Part shown: positions 48,842 to 59,427 of the stretch, one piece after another | How positions within the stretch are numbered: the stretch's first letter is position 1 | Layout of the letters: each line of letters opens with the position of its first letter | Source of the DNA: Chryseobacterium tructae | GTDB lineage: Bacteria > Bacteroidota > Bacteroidia > Flavobacteriales > Weeksellaceae | Assembly (NCBI RefSeq): GCF_030409875.1 | Contig: NZ_JAUFQR010000001.1 | Span: 2,790,001 to 2,854,000, forward strand | DNA length: 64,000 nucleotides | Reading direction: 5' to 3' | The notes under the pieces: model-generated | What the model was told of the DNA's origin: nothing | Seen by the model: the letters and a program-made list of their open reading frames with translations, nothing else | Database searches by the model: none | Program-made: the position numbers and the translations under genes

Positions 48842-51435
48842 ATGAGCATTATTTTGAAAAAGCGTCTTCTTATAGCGCTTGTATTACCAACGGCCGCCTT
48901 GTATTATGGGCAGAGTACGAAGGATTCTTTAGAAAAATCTAAATCTATTGATGAGGTGATGTTGGTGGGTAGAAACCTTTCCCAAACAGCCAAAGAAAGA
49001 AAAACACCTGTTGCAGTTTCCAACATTAAGGCAGCTGAAATTCAGGAGAAATTGGGAAACAGAGAATTCCCTGAAATTATGAAGTCTACTCCTTCGGTAT
49101 ATGTTACCAAAGTAGGTGGTGGATTTGGAGACAGCAGAATTAACATGCGAGGTTTTGATGGTGCCAATATTGCGGTTATCATCAACGGACAGCCTGTTAA
49201 TGACATGCAGGGAGGTACTGTATACTGGTCTAACTGGACTGGATTGGCAGATATTGCCAGCACTATTCAGATTCAGAGAGGTTTGGGAGCTTCTAAATTT
49301 GTAGTTCCTTCTGTAGGAGGAACGATCAATATCGTAACCAAGGCTACCGATTCTGAGCAAAAAGCAATGATCAAGGCAGAAGCTGGTAACGACAATTACT
49401 CGAAACTTTCAGCGATGTACTCTTCCGGGTTGAAAAACAAATGGGCAACTACGGTATTACTTTCCCGTTGGCAAGGTGATGGATACATCAACGGAACTAA
49501 AGGGGAAGGATATTCATGGTTTTTCTCAACAGGATTTAAGCCGAATGAAAAACACGCTTTCAATCTAATTGCTACGGGTGCCCCGCAGGTACACGATACG
49601 AGAAGATCTTCTGCAACCGGAGCCAATGTGGCTACTTTACAGCAGTTTGACATGTATGGAAGAAGATACAATCCACAAACAGGAATGCTAAATGGTTCTC
49701 AATTCAATTTAGCGCCTAACTTCTACCACAAACCAATCGCATCATTGAACTGGGACTGGAATATCAATGATAACCTGAAGTTGTCCACTGTAGTGTATGG
49801 TTCTTGGGGACGTGGTGGCGGTGGTACCGGACTTAACGGTTCTATTGTACAAGGCAATACCATGAACTTTATGAATAGTACTGATGGTACTATCAATTGG
49901 GATATGATTGCTCGTTATAACAGAGGAGGTTCAGTAACAGATTACAATGGAAATACTTTCCAGAAATCAACTTTACAGCTCCTGCAGGTTCTCCTGCTGA
50001 TTACAACGGACAATACGTAAGTACTTTAAACGGAAACAGCGGTATTGTTAGAAAGCAAAGTATCAATGCTCATGACTGGTATGGTGTCATTGCAGATCTT
50101 AATTACAAAAAGAATAACTGGACGTTCAACGGAGGTCTTGACCTTAAAACTTACAAAGGTGCTCTTTACGATATCGTTACTGATATGTTAGGATCAGATG
50201 CTTTATATGTTAAAAATACAGTAAACTCTCCAAACGGTTATTTTATCGATCGTACAGTAAAGCCTGAACCATTAACTAAACTCAATAATGCTCAAAAAGT
50301 ATCTATCTACAACGAAGGATTGGTAAAATGGGCAGGTATTTACGGAATGGTTGAATATAGCTCTGAAAAACTAAGTGCATCTGTTCAGGGGTCAGTATCT
50401 GAGCAGTATTACAAGAGAAAAGACTATATGTTGTACACTCCTGGAAATCAGGAAACGAAATGGTATCACAAAACAGGATATATTGTAAAAGGAGGTGCTA
50501 ACTATAATATTGATGATCATCATAATGTATTTTTCAATACAGGGATTATTTCAAGACAGCCGTTATTCAACGCTTTATTCCCGTCTAACCAGAACATCTA
50601 CAACGATGCGAAGAATGAAAGGATTTTCTCTGTGGAATTGGGTTATGGTTTCAAATCCCGTTATGTAGATGTGAATATCAACGCGTACAGAACGCAATGG
50701 GACGACAGATTCATTTCAAGAACCTTCAATGCAGGTGCTGCGGATGTTGCCAGATTCTCTCAATTGAAACTTGGAAATGCTTATTTCTACAACGCTCTGA
50801 ATGTTGGTCAGCTTCACCAGGGAGTTGAATTGGAAGCTAAAGCAAGACCTTTTTCAAATCTTAGGGTAAGAGGAATGGTATCTTTAGGAAACTGGAAATA
50901 CAAAGGAAATGCAAACTTCAATATTCTGGATGTTCAAAGCAACCAGGAAGTTGCCGGAGCAACAGGTATGATCAATATTAAAGATCTGAAAGTTGGAGAT
51001 GCTGCACAAACAACAGCAAGTTTAGGAATTGATTATAACATTACCAAAGCTTTCAGTATTGATGCTAACTGGGAATATTATGACAAGCTATATGCACAGT
51101 TCAACCCTATCAACTTCCTTACTGAGGCGGATAGAGAAAAAGGAATTGTTAAGTTACCGAGCTATAATCTTTTTGATGTAGGGGCTACTTATAAATTCGA
51201 ACTTGGACAGAAAAAATCATTAACATTAAGAGCAAACGTTTATAACTTATTCAACAAATATTATATTTCTGAACTAAGTTCTAATATCCATACGACTGAC
51301 AAAATTGCTAATGGCCCTAATGCCGGAAAAACATATCAGGAAACGGGTAGAGTTTATCAAGGTGTTGCGGATGCCAATACAGGGTTCTTAGGTTTTGGAA
51401 GAACGTGGTCTGTAGCTGCGACTTTCAGATTCTAA
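48842..51435 (+). CDS. TonB-dependent outer-membrane receptor, one frameshift
   Basis: About 864 residues. It has a signal peptide (to about residue 23, L-Y-Y-G-Q) and a TonB-box-like region (S-I-D-E-V-M-L-V-G-R). The plug domain (P-S-V-Y-V-T-K-V-G-G-G-F-G-D-S-R-I-N-M-R-G-F, V-G-G-T-I-N-I-V-T-K) is followed by a 22-strand barrel ending in the typical terminal Phe (V-A-A-T-F-R-F). The frame breaks near 49957, where one T changes T-F-Q-K-S to T-F-P-E-I-N-F-T-A-P and joins both halves. Such receptors import siderophores, vitamins or glycans. There is no SusD partner, so this is not a typical glycan-uptake pair. Confidence 0.9.
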
Positions 51436-51461
51436 TTCATAATCCGGATCATAAATCAATA

Positions 51462-51492
51462 GGAACCCGTCATTTTTGGCGGGTTCTTTTTT
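51462..51492 (+). terminator. Terminator after TonB receptor
   Basis: AGAACCCG-type arm and CGGGTTCT with a T run, 27 bases after the stop. Confidence 0.85.
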
Positions 51493-51606
51493 TTTAGAAT
51501 ATGAGCCATCCCTCTCCTATTGTGTAAACTGTTTATAAATTAACATTATTAAAATATATCCTAAATAAGTAATACATTAGACAAGATAAAAACACAAATT
51601 ATTTCT

Positions 51607-52242
51607 GTGACAATGGATCAAGACACCATACAATATATCATCACTTATTTCAGTAATCTGATGACCCATGATGAAAAATTAGCATTGAGATATCATATAT
51701 ATACTTATAAAACCTCCAATAATCCTCAATTTAAAAAAGCTTTGGACGATAAAGGCTGGATAAATTCTGATCCTAAAATTATCGCCTTACTTCAAAATGG
51801 ATATGATGAATTTGAACTCAATGTTGCTCAGCGAATATTAACAGAAACTCCAGAGAAAATATTTTTTAATGACTGCCCTCAATGCAATAGGCTAGCTCGT
51901 ACTCCTTTTGCAAAACAATGCAGATATTGTGGATATAGCTGGCGAAATCTGGTTGCTCAATTTAAGATTGACAGTGTTTTCAAGCTTACCAACAGAAGTT
52001 TCTATTTTCTTGGTGAGATTATAGATGGCGAAATAACTCCAGGGCAATGGATGGATTTAACAAAGCTGGGACTTCATAAAAAGATTGCCATTGAATCTAT
52101 TGAATTTGCAGACAAATTAGCCAACGGAAAACCATGGAACGGTGTTGGTTTGGGAACAAATGAATTAACTGAAGAAGAACAAGAGTTTTTAAAACAAAAA
52201 AGTTCTCTTCATCCCATCATTCCTATCACTACCTCATCATAA
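51607..52242 (+). CDS. Protein of unknown function with a zinc ribbon
   Basis: A 211-residue cytoplasmic protein. In the middle it carries C-P-Q-C followed 14 residues later by C-R-Y-C, a four-cysteine zinc ribbon. The rest is helical, with E-L-T-E-E-E-Q-E-F-L near the end. Family not recognised. It lies on the opposite strand to the T6SS island and is probably unrelated to it. Confidence 0.75.
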   Translation: MTMDQDTIQYIITYFSNLMTHDEKLALRYHIYTYKTSNNPQFKKALDDKGWINSDPKIIALLQNGYDEFELNVAQRILTETPEKIFFNDCPQCNRLARTPFAKQCRYCGYSWRNLVAQFKIDSVFKLTNRSFYFLGEIIDGEITPGQWMDLTKLGLHKKIAIESIEFADKLANGKPWNGVGLGTNELTEEEQEFLKQKSSLHPIIPITTSS

Positions 52243-52280
52243 ATATTCGCTATCCCAAATCAATAATTTTTCCTACGGCC

Positions 52281-52384
52281 TCTTCGCCAACAATTTTACC
52301 ACAAGGAACAAAGCTTCCGTCCTGGTATAACCTTCATATTAAAAAGCAAGCTTTCGGCTTGCTTTTTAATATTTCAAAATGATT
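52281..52384. repeat. 104-bp direct repeat, distal copy
   Basis: It matches 54651-54754 with two differences. On the minus strand it contains a terminator followed by the RHS-core fragment encoding D-G-S-F-V-P-C-G-K-I-V-G-E-E. At this copy the RHS reading then stops, so it is a remnant of a further cassette. The two copies flank a 2.37-kb toxin-immunity cassette. Confidence 0.85.
52341..52367 (-). terminator. Terminator after cassette immunity genes
   Basis: AAAAAGCAAGC and GCTTGCTTTTT arms with loop of about 5 bases, part of the direct repeat. Confidence 0.88.
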
Positions 52385-52392
52385 ACACTATT

Positions 52393-53124
52393 CTATACAG
52401 TAACCAAATATTCATTATTTAAAGGGAGAATATCCCATTTATACTGATTATTGAAGACAAAAGGAAAGTCCTTTACATTATATACTTGTGGTAAATGAAA
52501 ATTCGATAAAACCTCCTTAACGACATCTTTAGTGAAAATAATTGAGTTTCGATAACAAAGTGAATTAATATAAAAAATATTTTTATTTTCAGGATAAGTA
52601 TTTAATTTCATATCGGGAAATAGAAAAAAGTTTTTCAATCCTGCAGCTCTTTTTTTAGTTTCCATATCAAAATCAAAAAATTGATCATCAAACCTTACAA
52701 ACCTTAAAGCATAGTAGATTTCATTGTTTGTCAAATCATTTCCTTTAAGATCAATAATAGATAGTTCTGCAATTTCATAATAATTATCATCTATTCCTTT
52801 ATTATTAAGAAAAGTCAAAAATTTAGATGAGACAAGAACTGCAAGGTTATTCATCCCATAAAAGTCAAATTTTATAATTGAAGGTTTATTTTTGGTTGAA
52901 ACTAAATACATTTTCGAGGGAAAACGTTTTTTATCCTCTGGAGGAAATCCGTGAATTGAAGCATCATACATCTTCCAAGGTTGCTCAGCAACAAATTTTG
53001 GTTTCTTACTATCAAAACTACTAGTAAAAATCACATCATCAAGCTGAAAACACCCCTCTGGGCCTTGTGTTCTATTAAACCAAATAAATAAATCTGTCAT
53101 ATTAGTGAAGTCTTTTTGCGCCAC
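52393..53124 (-). CDS. Candidate immunity protein (Imm43/DUF1629-like)
   Basis: A 243-residue soluble protein without a signal peptide. The arrangement (S-S-K-F-L-T-F-L-N-N-K-G near the middle, I-Y-Y-A-L-R-F, F-D-F-D, and a C-terminal S-I-I-F-T-K-D-V-V-K-E-V-L) resembles DUF1629/Imm11- and Imm43-type immunity proteins of polymorphic toxin systems. It lies 7 bases after the gene at 53132, so two candidate immunity genes follow one RHS cassette. The assignment is by pattern only. Confidence 0.55.
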   Translation of the reverse strand: MAQKDFTNMTDLFIWFNRTQGPEGCFQLDDVIFTSSFDSKKPKFVAEQPWKMYDASIHGFPPEDKKRFPSKMYLVSTKNKPSIIKFDFYGMNNLAVLVSSKFLTFLNNKGIDDNYYEIAELSIIDLKGNDLTNNEIYYALRFVRFDDQFFDFDMETKKRAAGLKNFFLFPDMKLNTYPENKNIFYINSLCYRNSIIFTKDVVKEVLSNFHLPQVYNVKDFPFVFNNQYKWDILPLNNEYLVTV

Positions 53125-53131
53125 CTTATAC

Positions 53132-53947
53132 CTACCAACTTGTAAATGGCCTATTGATATTTTTCCAAAGCTGAAGTAAATACTTATCGTAGAAAAAAAA
53201 TTCTTTGTCTTTAAAATTTTTACTCACTGTTAATCCCAGATCTGGTAAAACAATGTGCCCTTTTCTATCAATTACATTTTCGGTCTTGATAAGCTTCTCC
53301 AAATTCAAAATATTATTTAAATCGACATTGTTGAATACTATTTTCAATTCTTTATTTTGAGAACAATCCAAAAAGATTTCAGTAAGTTTATTGTCATAGA
53401 ACCGAAAGGAAAATGAATCAATATCTATCACTTCTTTTCCTTTTACCCCTAATGTTGCCTCAATAGAAATGTTGAAATTTTTCTTAAAATCTTCCTTGGA
53501 AATTCCAAATACAAATTCCCCTAAGGATTCAAAAGGTTTAAAAACAAGTTCATTAGAAATATTTAATGATTCATTACCTAAACTATTATATTTAGGTAAT
53601 CCTTTTGTATATAAATCTTCTAAAGATTTATCATAAACTAATACCTGCAAAAATTCTTTACTTTTAAAGTCAGGATATAGTGATAATTGAAGCTCTGGAA
53701 ATATATAGAATTCTCCATCAACAATTGGATTTTCTCTTTTCAAAAAATCCGCTAGATTATCAAAATTTAGAATATCTCCATCTATAACAACCTCTTTTAA
53801 TGATTGAACAGATACAGTTACTATTATATTATTTACAACTTCAATATAATAAGTTGTGGTATCTCGTTTCATTTCAATTTTTCCATTTCTAGAATCTTGC
53901 ACTCCAACTTCAAAGGAGTCTAAAATACCTTTCTTGATTTCTATCAT
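53132..53947 (-). CDS. Candidate immunity protein of unknown family
   Basis: A 271-residue soluble protein with no export signal. It is a beta-rich, Asp/Glu-rich protein with a two-part look: F-Y-I-F-P-E-L-Q-L-S-L-Y-P in the first half and I-V-L-P-D-L-G-L-T-V in the second, which may be a repeat. It starts 3 bases after the toxin stop, which marks it as the prime immunity candidate for the 53951 tip. Confidence 0.6.
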   Translation of the reverse strand: MIEIKKGILDSFEVGVQDSRNGKIEMKRDTTTYYIEVVNNIIVTVSVQSLKEVVIDGDILNFDNLADFLKRENPIVDGEFYIFPELQLSLYPDFKSKEFLQVLVYDKSLEDLYTKGLPKYNSLGNESLNISNELVFKPFESLGEFVFGISKEDFKKNFNISIEATLGVKGKEVIDIDSFSFRFYDNKLTEIFLDCSQNKELKIVFNNVDLNNILNLEKLIKTENVIDRKGHIVLPDLGLTVSKNFKDKEFFFYDKYLLQLWKNINRPFTSW

Positions 53948-53950
53948 ACT

Positions 53951-54700
53951 TTAGTGATGTGTATATTTACGTTTTAAGCGTGCAGCCTCTCTAGATGTTA
54001 TTTGACCTTCGGTTTTAGCATAATCTATCATCTCTTGCATCCCTTGATTATATTTTGAACCAAATTTCCTTTTGACATCTTTAATATCCATTTCCATAGC
54101 TTTACCAAACTTACCTCTATTTATTAGATCTTCTTGTACTCCTCTCCATTGTTTAGCTGTTGCATAATTACCCCAACTCGCTGTTTTCATATGATCGGCA
54201 GTTTCCATCCAAGTACTAGGACCTTTATAGTGTGAAATCCCTAATCCAGACCCTTTGTATGAAGTAAAAGCAGGCATATGATTGACCTGACCTCCAGTGC
54301 TTAAACCTCTTGTATTACCATAGCTACCACCACCTTGTGCGGATAATCCAAAAATATCAAGCCGGACATTACTATCCAAAACATAACCATACAGTCGTAA
54401 CCCACCATTTAAGCCAATTGGATCCTCACTTATATAATTCCCTGCCTCATTATCATAATATCTAAAACGGTTATAAGCCAACCCCGTCTCTGCATCCACA
54501 TACTGCCCCTGATATAAGAAAGGTACAAACTCATTATTTCCTTTTCTTAAAGAACCATATACATCCAATTCCCTTTCCCAAACCAAAGAACCGTTATGAT
54601 CATAAGCATGGGTGGGTGTTCCTAAATAATCACTGATAATACTGAACTGCTCTTCACCAACAATTTTACCGCAAGGAACAAAGCTTCCGTCCTGGTATAA
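53951..54700 (-). CDS. Orphan T6SS-type RHS cassette with nuclease-like tip
   Basis: RHS core (V-P-C-G-K-I-V-G-E-E, V-W-E-R-E-L-D-V-Y-G, Y-N-R-F-R-Y-Y-D-N-E-A-G-N, S-E-D-P-I-G-L) leads into a tip of about 130 residues. The tip has V-N-H-M-P-A-F-T-S-Y and T-A-D-H-M-K-T-A-S-W-G, a histidine pattern I associate with nuclease-like polymorphic toxin tips. The frame opens right after the terminator at 54711 and has no ATG before the core; a TTG at 54586 is the first possible start. It is therefore a silent donor cassette, not an expressed gene. Two immunity candidates follow. Confidence 0.7.
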   Translation of the reverse strand, partial: LYQDGSFVPCGKIVGEEQFSIISDYLGTPTHAYDHNGSLVWERELDVYGSLRKGNNEFVPFLYQGQYVDAETGLAYNRFRYYDNEAGNYISEDPIGLNGGLRLYGYVLDSNVRLDIFGLSAQGGGSYGNTRGLSTGGQVNHMPAFTSYKGSGLGISHYKGPSTWMETADHMKTASWGNYATAKQWRGVQEDLINRGKFGKAMEMDIKDVKRKFGSKYNQGMQEMIDYAKTEGQITSREAARLKRKYTHH

Positions 54701-54754
54701 CCTTCATATTAAAAAGCAAGCTTTCGGCTTGCTTTTTAATATTTCAAAATGATT
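54651..54754. repeat. 104-bp direct repeat, proximal copy
   Basis: Partner of 52281-52384 (two differences). It holds the terminator plus the first 50 bases of RHS-core homology of the orphan cassette. Confidence 0.85.
54711..54737 (-). terminator. Terminator between Im-like gene and orphan cassette
   Basis: AAAAAGCAAGC and GCTTGCTTTTT arms. It ends the vgrG-RHS operon and isolates the orphan cassette from its transcription. Confidence 0.88.
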
Positions 54755-54819
54755 TTAATTATAATAGAGTTTTTAGATTTAAACATAAAATTTATCTATT
54801 CCTAAAAACTTTCAAGATC

Positions 54820-55041
54820 TTATAGTTGAATTGGTTTATAAGATAAAGATTTATCAACAATTTCCTCTGCAGTCAAATCAGCCCACTCAGTTTCAAAAAA
54901 ATAATCTGTTACATTTGGATCTGGAACGTTATCAGCAAAAAGTTCTAATAAATCATCTTCTTCCTCATCAGTTTCAGTTTCCATATTGATAATTTTTTTT
55001 GCAATCTCTATTAACTCTTCTCTACTTAATTTTTGGTTCAT
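54820..55041 (-). CDS. Colicin-DNase (Im-type) immunity protein
   Basis: A 73-residue acidic protein. L-S-R-E-E-L-I-E-I-A-K-K-I, then D-D-L-L-E-L-F, D-Y-F-F-E-T and L-T-A-E-E-I-V follow the helix pattern of colicin/pyocin Im proteins (E-L-x-x-L-V-K-K-I ... D-L-I-Y-Y-P ... S-P-E-G-I-V). It lies 18 bases after an RHS gene whose tip is a colicin-E-type DNase, so the pairing is strongly supported. It is cytoplasmic, as expected for inhibition of a DNase. Confidence 0.82.
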   Translation of the reverse strand: MNQKLSREELIEIAKKIINMETETDEEEDDLLELFADNVPDPNVTDYFFETEWADLTAEEIVDKSLSYKPIQL

Positions 55042-55059
55042 ATATTCTTATTTTAATAG

Positions 55060-58000
55060 TTAATGATGTGGAGGTTTACGATCATAATGGTAATTTGGAT
55101 CCAAAACCTCCTTATGGAATCTTGGAGTTACAATTAACAAATTATCCATATCAAATACGCCTCCACCTGCATGAATTGGAGTTATATGATGTAATTGATA
55201 TGATCCGACTTTCCCATCCCACTGTGATTTATGCGCTTTAGGAGCTCTCCCTTTTTCCATACGTTTAATATTTTGAGGTGAAAATGCAGAAGAATATTTT
55301 GGATTTGTTGCCACTTCTTTCCAAAAGGCTTCCCTAAAATCTTTAAAACTACCAAATGATTTCCCTCTCAAATTATCAGCAATATCTGCTGGAAATAACC
55401 CAGCATTGCCATTGGTTCCTTTTAACCACTTATCCCCAATATTTTTCCCACTACCAGTTGCATCACCTCCATTATTTCTTGCACTAAGACCTAATTCATC
55501 CGTCCAAACATTTAAATCATGTACATAAGCATAAATATTTAATCCTCCTAAAATTGAAATTGGATCCTGACTTATATAATTCCCCGACTCATTATCATAA
55601 TATCTAAAACGGTTATAAGCCAACCCTGTCTCTCCATCTACATACTGCCCTTGATACAAGAAAGGAACAAACTCATTATCTCCTTTTCTTAAAGAGCCAT
55701 ATACATCCAATTCTCTTTCCCAAACCAAAGAACCGGTATGGTCATAAGCATGGGTGGGTGTTCCTAAATAATCACTGATGATACTAAACTGTTCCTCGCC
55801 AACAATTTTACCGCAAGGAACAAAGCTTCCGTCCTGGTAGAGCCAAGTTATTACATTTTCTGTAGATTCTGCAACCTCTTGTACATTATTTTCTTCATCA
55901 ATAATCAGTTCCGGCGGGAAACGGCCTTCATATTCCCATTCATGGAGAGGAACGTTGCCATCCCACAGCCAGCGGGTTACTTTATTTTTATATTCTTTGG
56001 CAATACGTCTTCCTAAAGGATCATAGAAGAAGTTTACTTCCCCGCCTTTTGGTAATATTACCCTGGCCAGCATTCCGTTGCCTTTCCATTCATATTGCCA
56101 GCCGACACCACTACCCATAAGGCTGATCCCGTATTTATGTTCTATGGAAGAAGCAGAGATCACTGCCTGTTGGGTGCTCTTTCTGAATTCCTTGAAGATC
56201 AGATTTCCTTCAGGGTCATAATAATAGTTGTAACGCAGGTCTTTCAGCAGTTTTCCACCTGCTCCGTAGGTACGGTCTTTCTGATCAGGAGTTTCAAACA
56301 GGTTCCCAATAGCATCCGGAGCTTTGTAAATGGTTTCAGTCTCTTTGCGGCTCTGATACGTACCACTTACCAGGTTATCCCAGGCATCATAAGTAAAATT
56401 GGCACTTGCTCCGGTCACTTCGTTCAGGGTTTTCAGCAATCGGTTGGCTGTTCCCCAGAAGTAACGGGTTCTGCTCTTCTCCACATTATGACTGTTGATA
56501 CTTCTGCGTACTACCCTTCCTAATTGATCATGTTCTGTAATCTGGCTAATTCCTCCGGTGAGTTCTCTTTGTATTTCAAGTCCTGTGGCATCATACTTCC
56601 ATTGGGCTTTCCAGTCTCCGGCTTCCATTTCGGTTAATTGTCCAAAATGATCGTACTGACTGGTAATATCAGCTCCTAATGAGCTTTACCCATAAAGTAT
56701 TTTCTTCTTTATTAAATTCTTTGCTTATCCAGTGCTGCCCCTGTTGCTCTTTAAGGATACGGCCATCTTTGCCGCGCTGTATTTTCAGGTTTATTTCCTG
56801 GTTTAAAGCACCTGCCAGAAGTCCGTCCTTGTTGTACGTATATCCTGTAAAAGACAGATCACTGTGTTGTTCTTTGATTACATTTCCTGTACCATCATAG
56901 TCATATTCTGTCCAGCGGTTATCAGGACGGATGACTTTTTTCACCCGGCCTATCGGATCTCGTTCATATTGTTTGTGCAGACCATCAAATCCCCATTCAC
57001 TGATCACATCACCCACTCCATCCAAAGCAAATCGATAGACTTCTCCTTTTTCATTGCTGATGCTTTTCAGCTGTAATTCGGTGTCATAGCCAAATTTCAC
57101 GGTACGCTCATTTTGAGTCCTGCTCAGCAGAATTCCTAAGCTTCCGTATCTGAACCGTACATCATGCAGATCATCTTTTGCATGAATAATATTATAGGAA
57201 GTATCATATTCAAAATAATGTTCATTACCATCCGGTTCTTTTAAATACACCACATTTCCGGCATCATCGTGCTTATACCAAGTGATATTCCCTCGTACAT
57301 CGCGTTCACTGATCACATTTCCCTGCTGATCATATTCCCATTTGCTGTAAGTATCATTCGGATAGGTAATCTGAACCAAGTGATGGGCTTTATCATAAAA
57401 GAAATGAACGGCGCGGCTCTTATCATCTGTAATTTTTCGGAGATGCATTCCTTCGTATTCATAATACAGCTTTTCACCGGAAGGAAGTTTTTTGGAAATA
57501 ACCCTGCTCAATTCATCATAAGTCCATTCCAATTCTGTTCCGCCAGGACTTGTAACCTTAATCAGATCAAAGCATCATCATATTGAAAAGTGGTTTGCTC
57601 ATTATTTTCATTTTCAATGGATTTTAACAAGCCATTTTCTGTGTACCTATATTTCTGTGTCAATCCCTCTGCATTCACAACCAGTTCAAGTTCCTGAAAC
57701 TGATTATATTTTTGATGGGTAACCCCTCCATTTTCATCTATGATTTTATAGATCAGTTTACTCTCATCATAAAAATATTCTGCGGTGAATCCAAGGCTAT
57801 TTTTGGTAATGGTACGTCCGGGTTCATATTCCGTAAAATATTCAAGGATTCCACCATCACCCCAGGTATGAATACATTTGGCATCATCTCCTTTCCCGTC
57901 ATATTCCCAATAGAAATTCTGTCCTGTCTGGTTGGTTAACTGTATCAGTAAATGACCGTCATAATAAAAATGTTTCTCTGCTCCGATCACGTCTTTATTG

Positions 58001-59422
58001 CGGATCATATTTCCCAGTTCATCATACCAATACTGAATGTAGGTAATTTCCCTGTTCTCAGCAACCGTATATAAGCGGGTAATACGCTGCTTCGTATCAC
58101 TTTCGACCTTAATGATTCTTCCCGTACTGTCTACAATCTTCTGCAAACAACCATTGGAATGGTATTCAAATGACAGGCTGAATCCGTCGGCTGTCTTTAT
58201 TGAAGAAAGCATACGATAACCTTCTTTATTCAAACCGCCATTAAACGATACTGTAATTTATCTGAATCTATCAGCAGATACCCTTTGTCATCTTTCGTAA
58301 AAGTAAGCTGCTCCTTTCTGTTAAAGTATTTTTCTCCAATATCCAATAACGGAACCACGGTCTCACGTCCATCTGAAAGTCGTAAGGATGCAAAATCATT
58401 TCCAAGATCGTATAATCCCATATTATAACTGTGATGCCAATTATATCCTAATGATCCATTGGCTTCCGCATCACTGTAATAAGTACGCTGCCAGATAAAT
58501 GGAATTGGCCCTGATAATTCAATATCGGTATTGGTAGAATATACTCTTCCTGTAGCGGCATCCACCGGTTCTCCAACAATCGGCATTTTACAGGCTGTAA
58601 CACACTGGCCAATTTCTGATTTTTAGGTTTTATACCATCAATCAAATCCTGAAATTTATTTCCGGCTTTCTTCCATAGTTTCCCCATTCCTTTCAGTCCA
58701 AGGCTCATGGCCAGCTGAAAAAGGTCTATGGTAGGTGGACCACCTGCTAATACAGGTTTCCCTGCAGAAGTTATGATGAGAAGCATTGAGGTGGGAGCCA
58801 TCAATGCCACTTTAGGTTTTGGTTTTGTAATTCTGAATGGTGCGGGAATTCCGATGAGGTTACAGGATAGTGCAAGGTGAAACTGGGTGCTGCATGGCCC
58901 TCCATCGGCTAATACGGTACTGCTTCCCAGAAACATTTCAGAACTTGCAATCGGTTTTACGATGGGAAACGGAATATGTAAGAATATTCCCGGTAAATGC
59001 TGAATTCCTGTTCCGGCATTGGCAACCCATTGTCCATGAACCTGAACAGACGGTTTCATTCCATTCACTATTGCTGTACAAACGGAGGCTAAACTCGTAG
59101 GAGGCTCAGATCCATCTGCTGGTGGTGCCGGAGGTGCCGGCAATACACTTGAAATGGCATTCATGATGGCACTCATAATATCAAAAACCATCCCTATGTG
59201 AGGTACCGGTAACAAAGGAGATGGTGGAAATATCGTTTCATGGAAATCGATACCAAGAGCCAGATCGAAATATTTCCCTACCGGCATTCCCGGCATCGCT
59301 GGCAGAATACTGGCCATATCCTTTTGTAAATGATCTAATTTATCTTTGGCTTCGCCAAACAGTTCTCCAAAGCCCCGTCTAGGAGCCGGAGCGGTCACTA
59401 CTTTTCCTATGATATCTGACAT
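55060..59422 (-). CDS. T6SS PAAR-like RHS effector with colicin-E-type HNH DNase tip, several frameshifts
   Basis: About 1455 residues over five frames. The N-terminal 230 residues are a PAAR-like spike domain (S-S-T-V-L-A-D-G-G-P-C-S-T-Q, L-S-C-N-L-I-G-I-P-A-P). M-P-I-V-G-E-P-V-D-A-A-T-G and a long YD/RHS shell follow, with core Y-L-G-T-P and Y-N-R-F-R-Y-Y-D-N-E-S-G-N. The tip, about 130 residues, has I-G-D-K-W-L, P-A-D-I-A-D-N-L-R, F-R-E-A-F-W-K-E-V, K-G-R-A-P-K-A-H and the HNH site L-H-H-I-T-P-I-H then F-D-M-D-N-L and T-P-R-F-H. This is the colicin E9/pyocin DNase layout. Breaks near 58600, 58240, 57560 and 56680 are repaired by adding bases to homopolymers (two at the last). Confidence 0.88.
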
Positions 59423-59427
59423 GGGTA

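Noticed and set aside
941..58600. Idea that the many split genes are phase-variable or programmed frameshifts
   Set aside because: The breaks lie in short runs of 2-5 bases, all in the missing-base direction, in unrelated genes. No long slippery tracts or slippery-site structures were seen.
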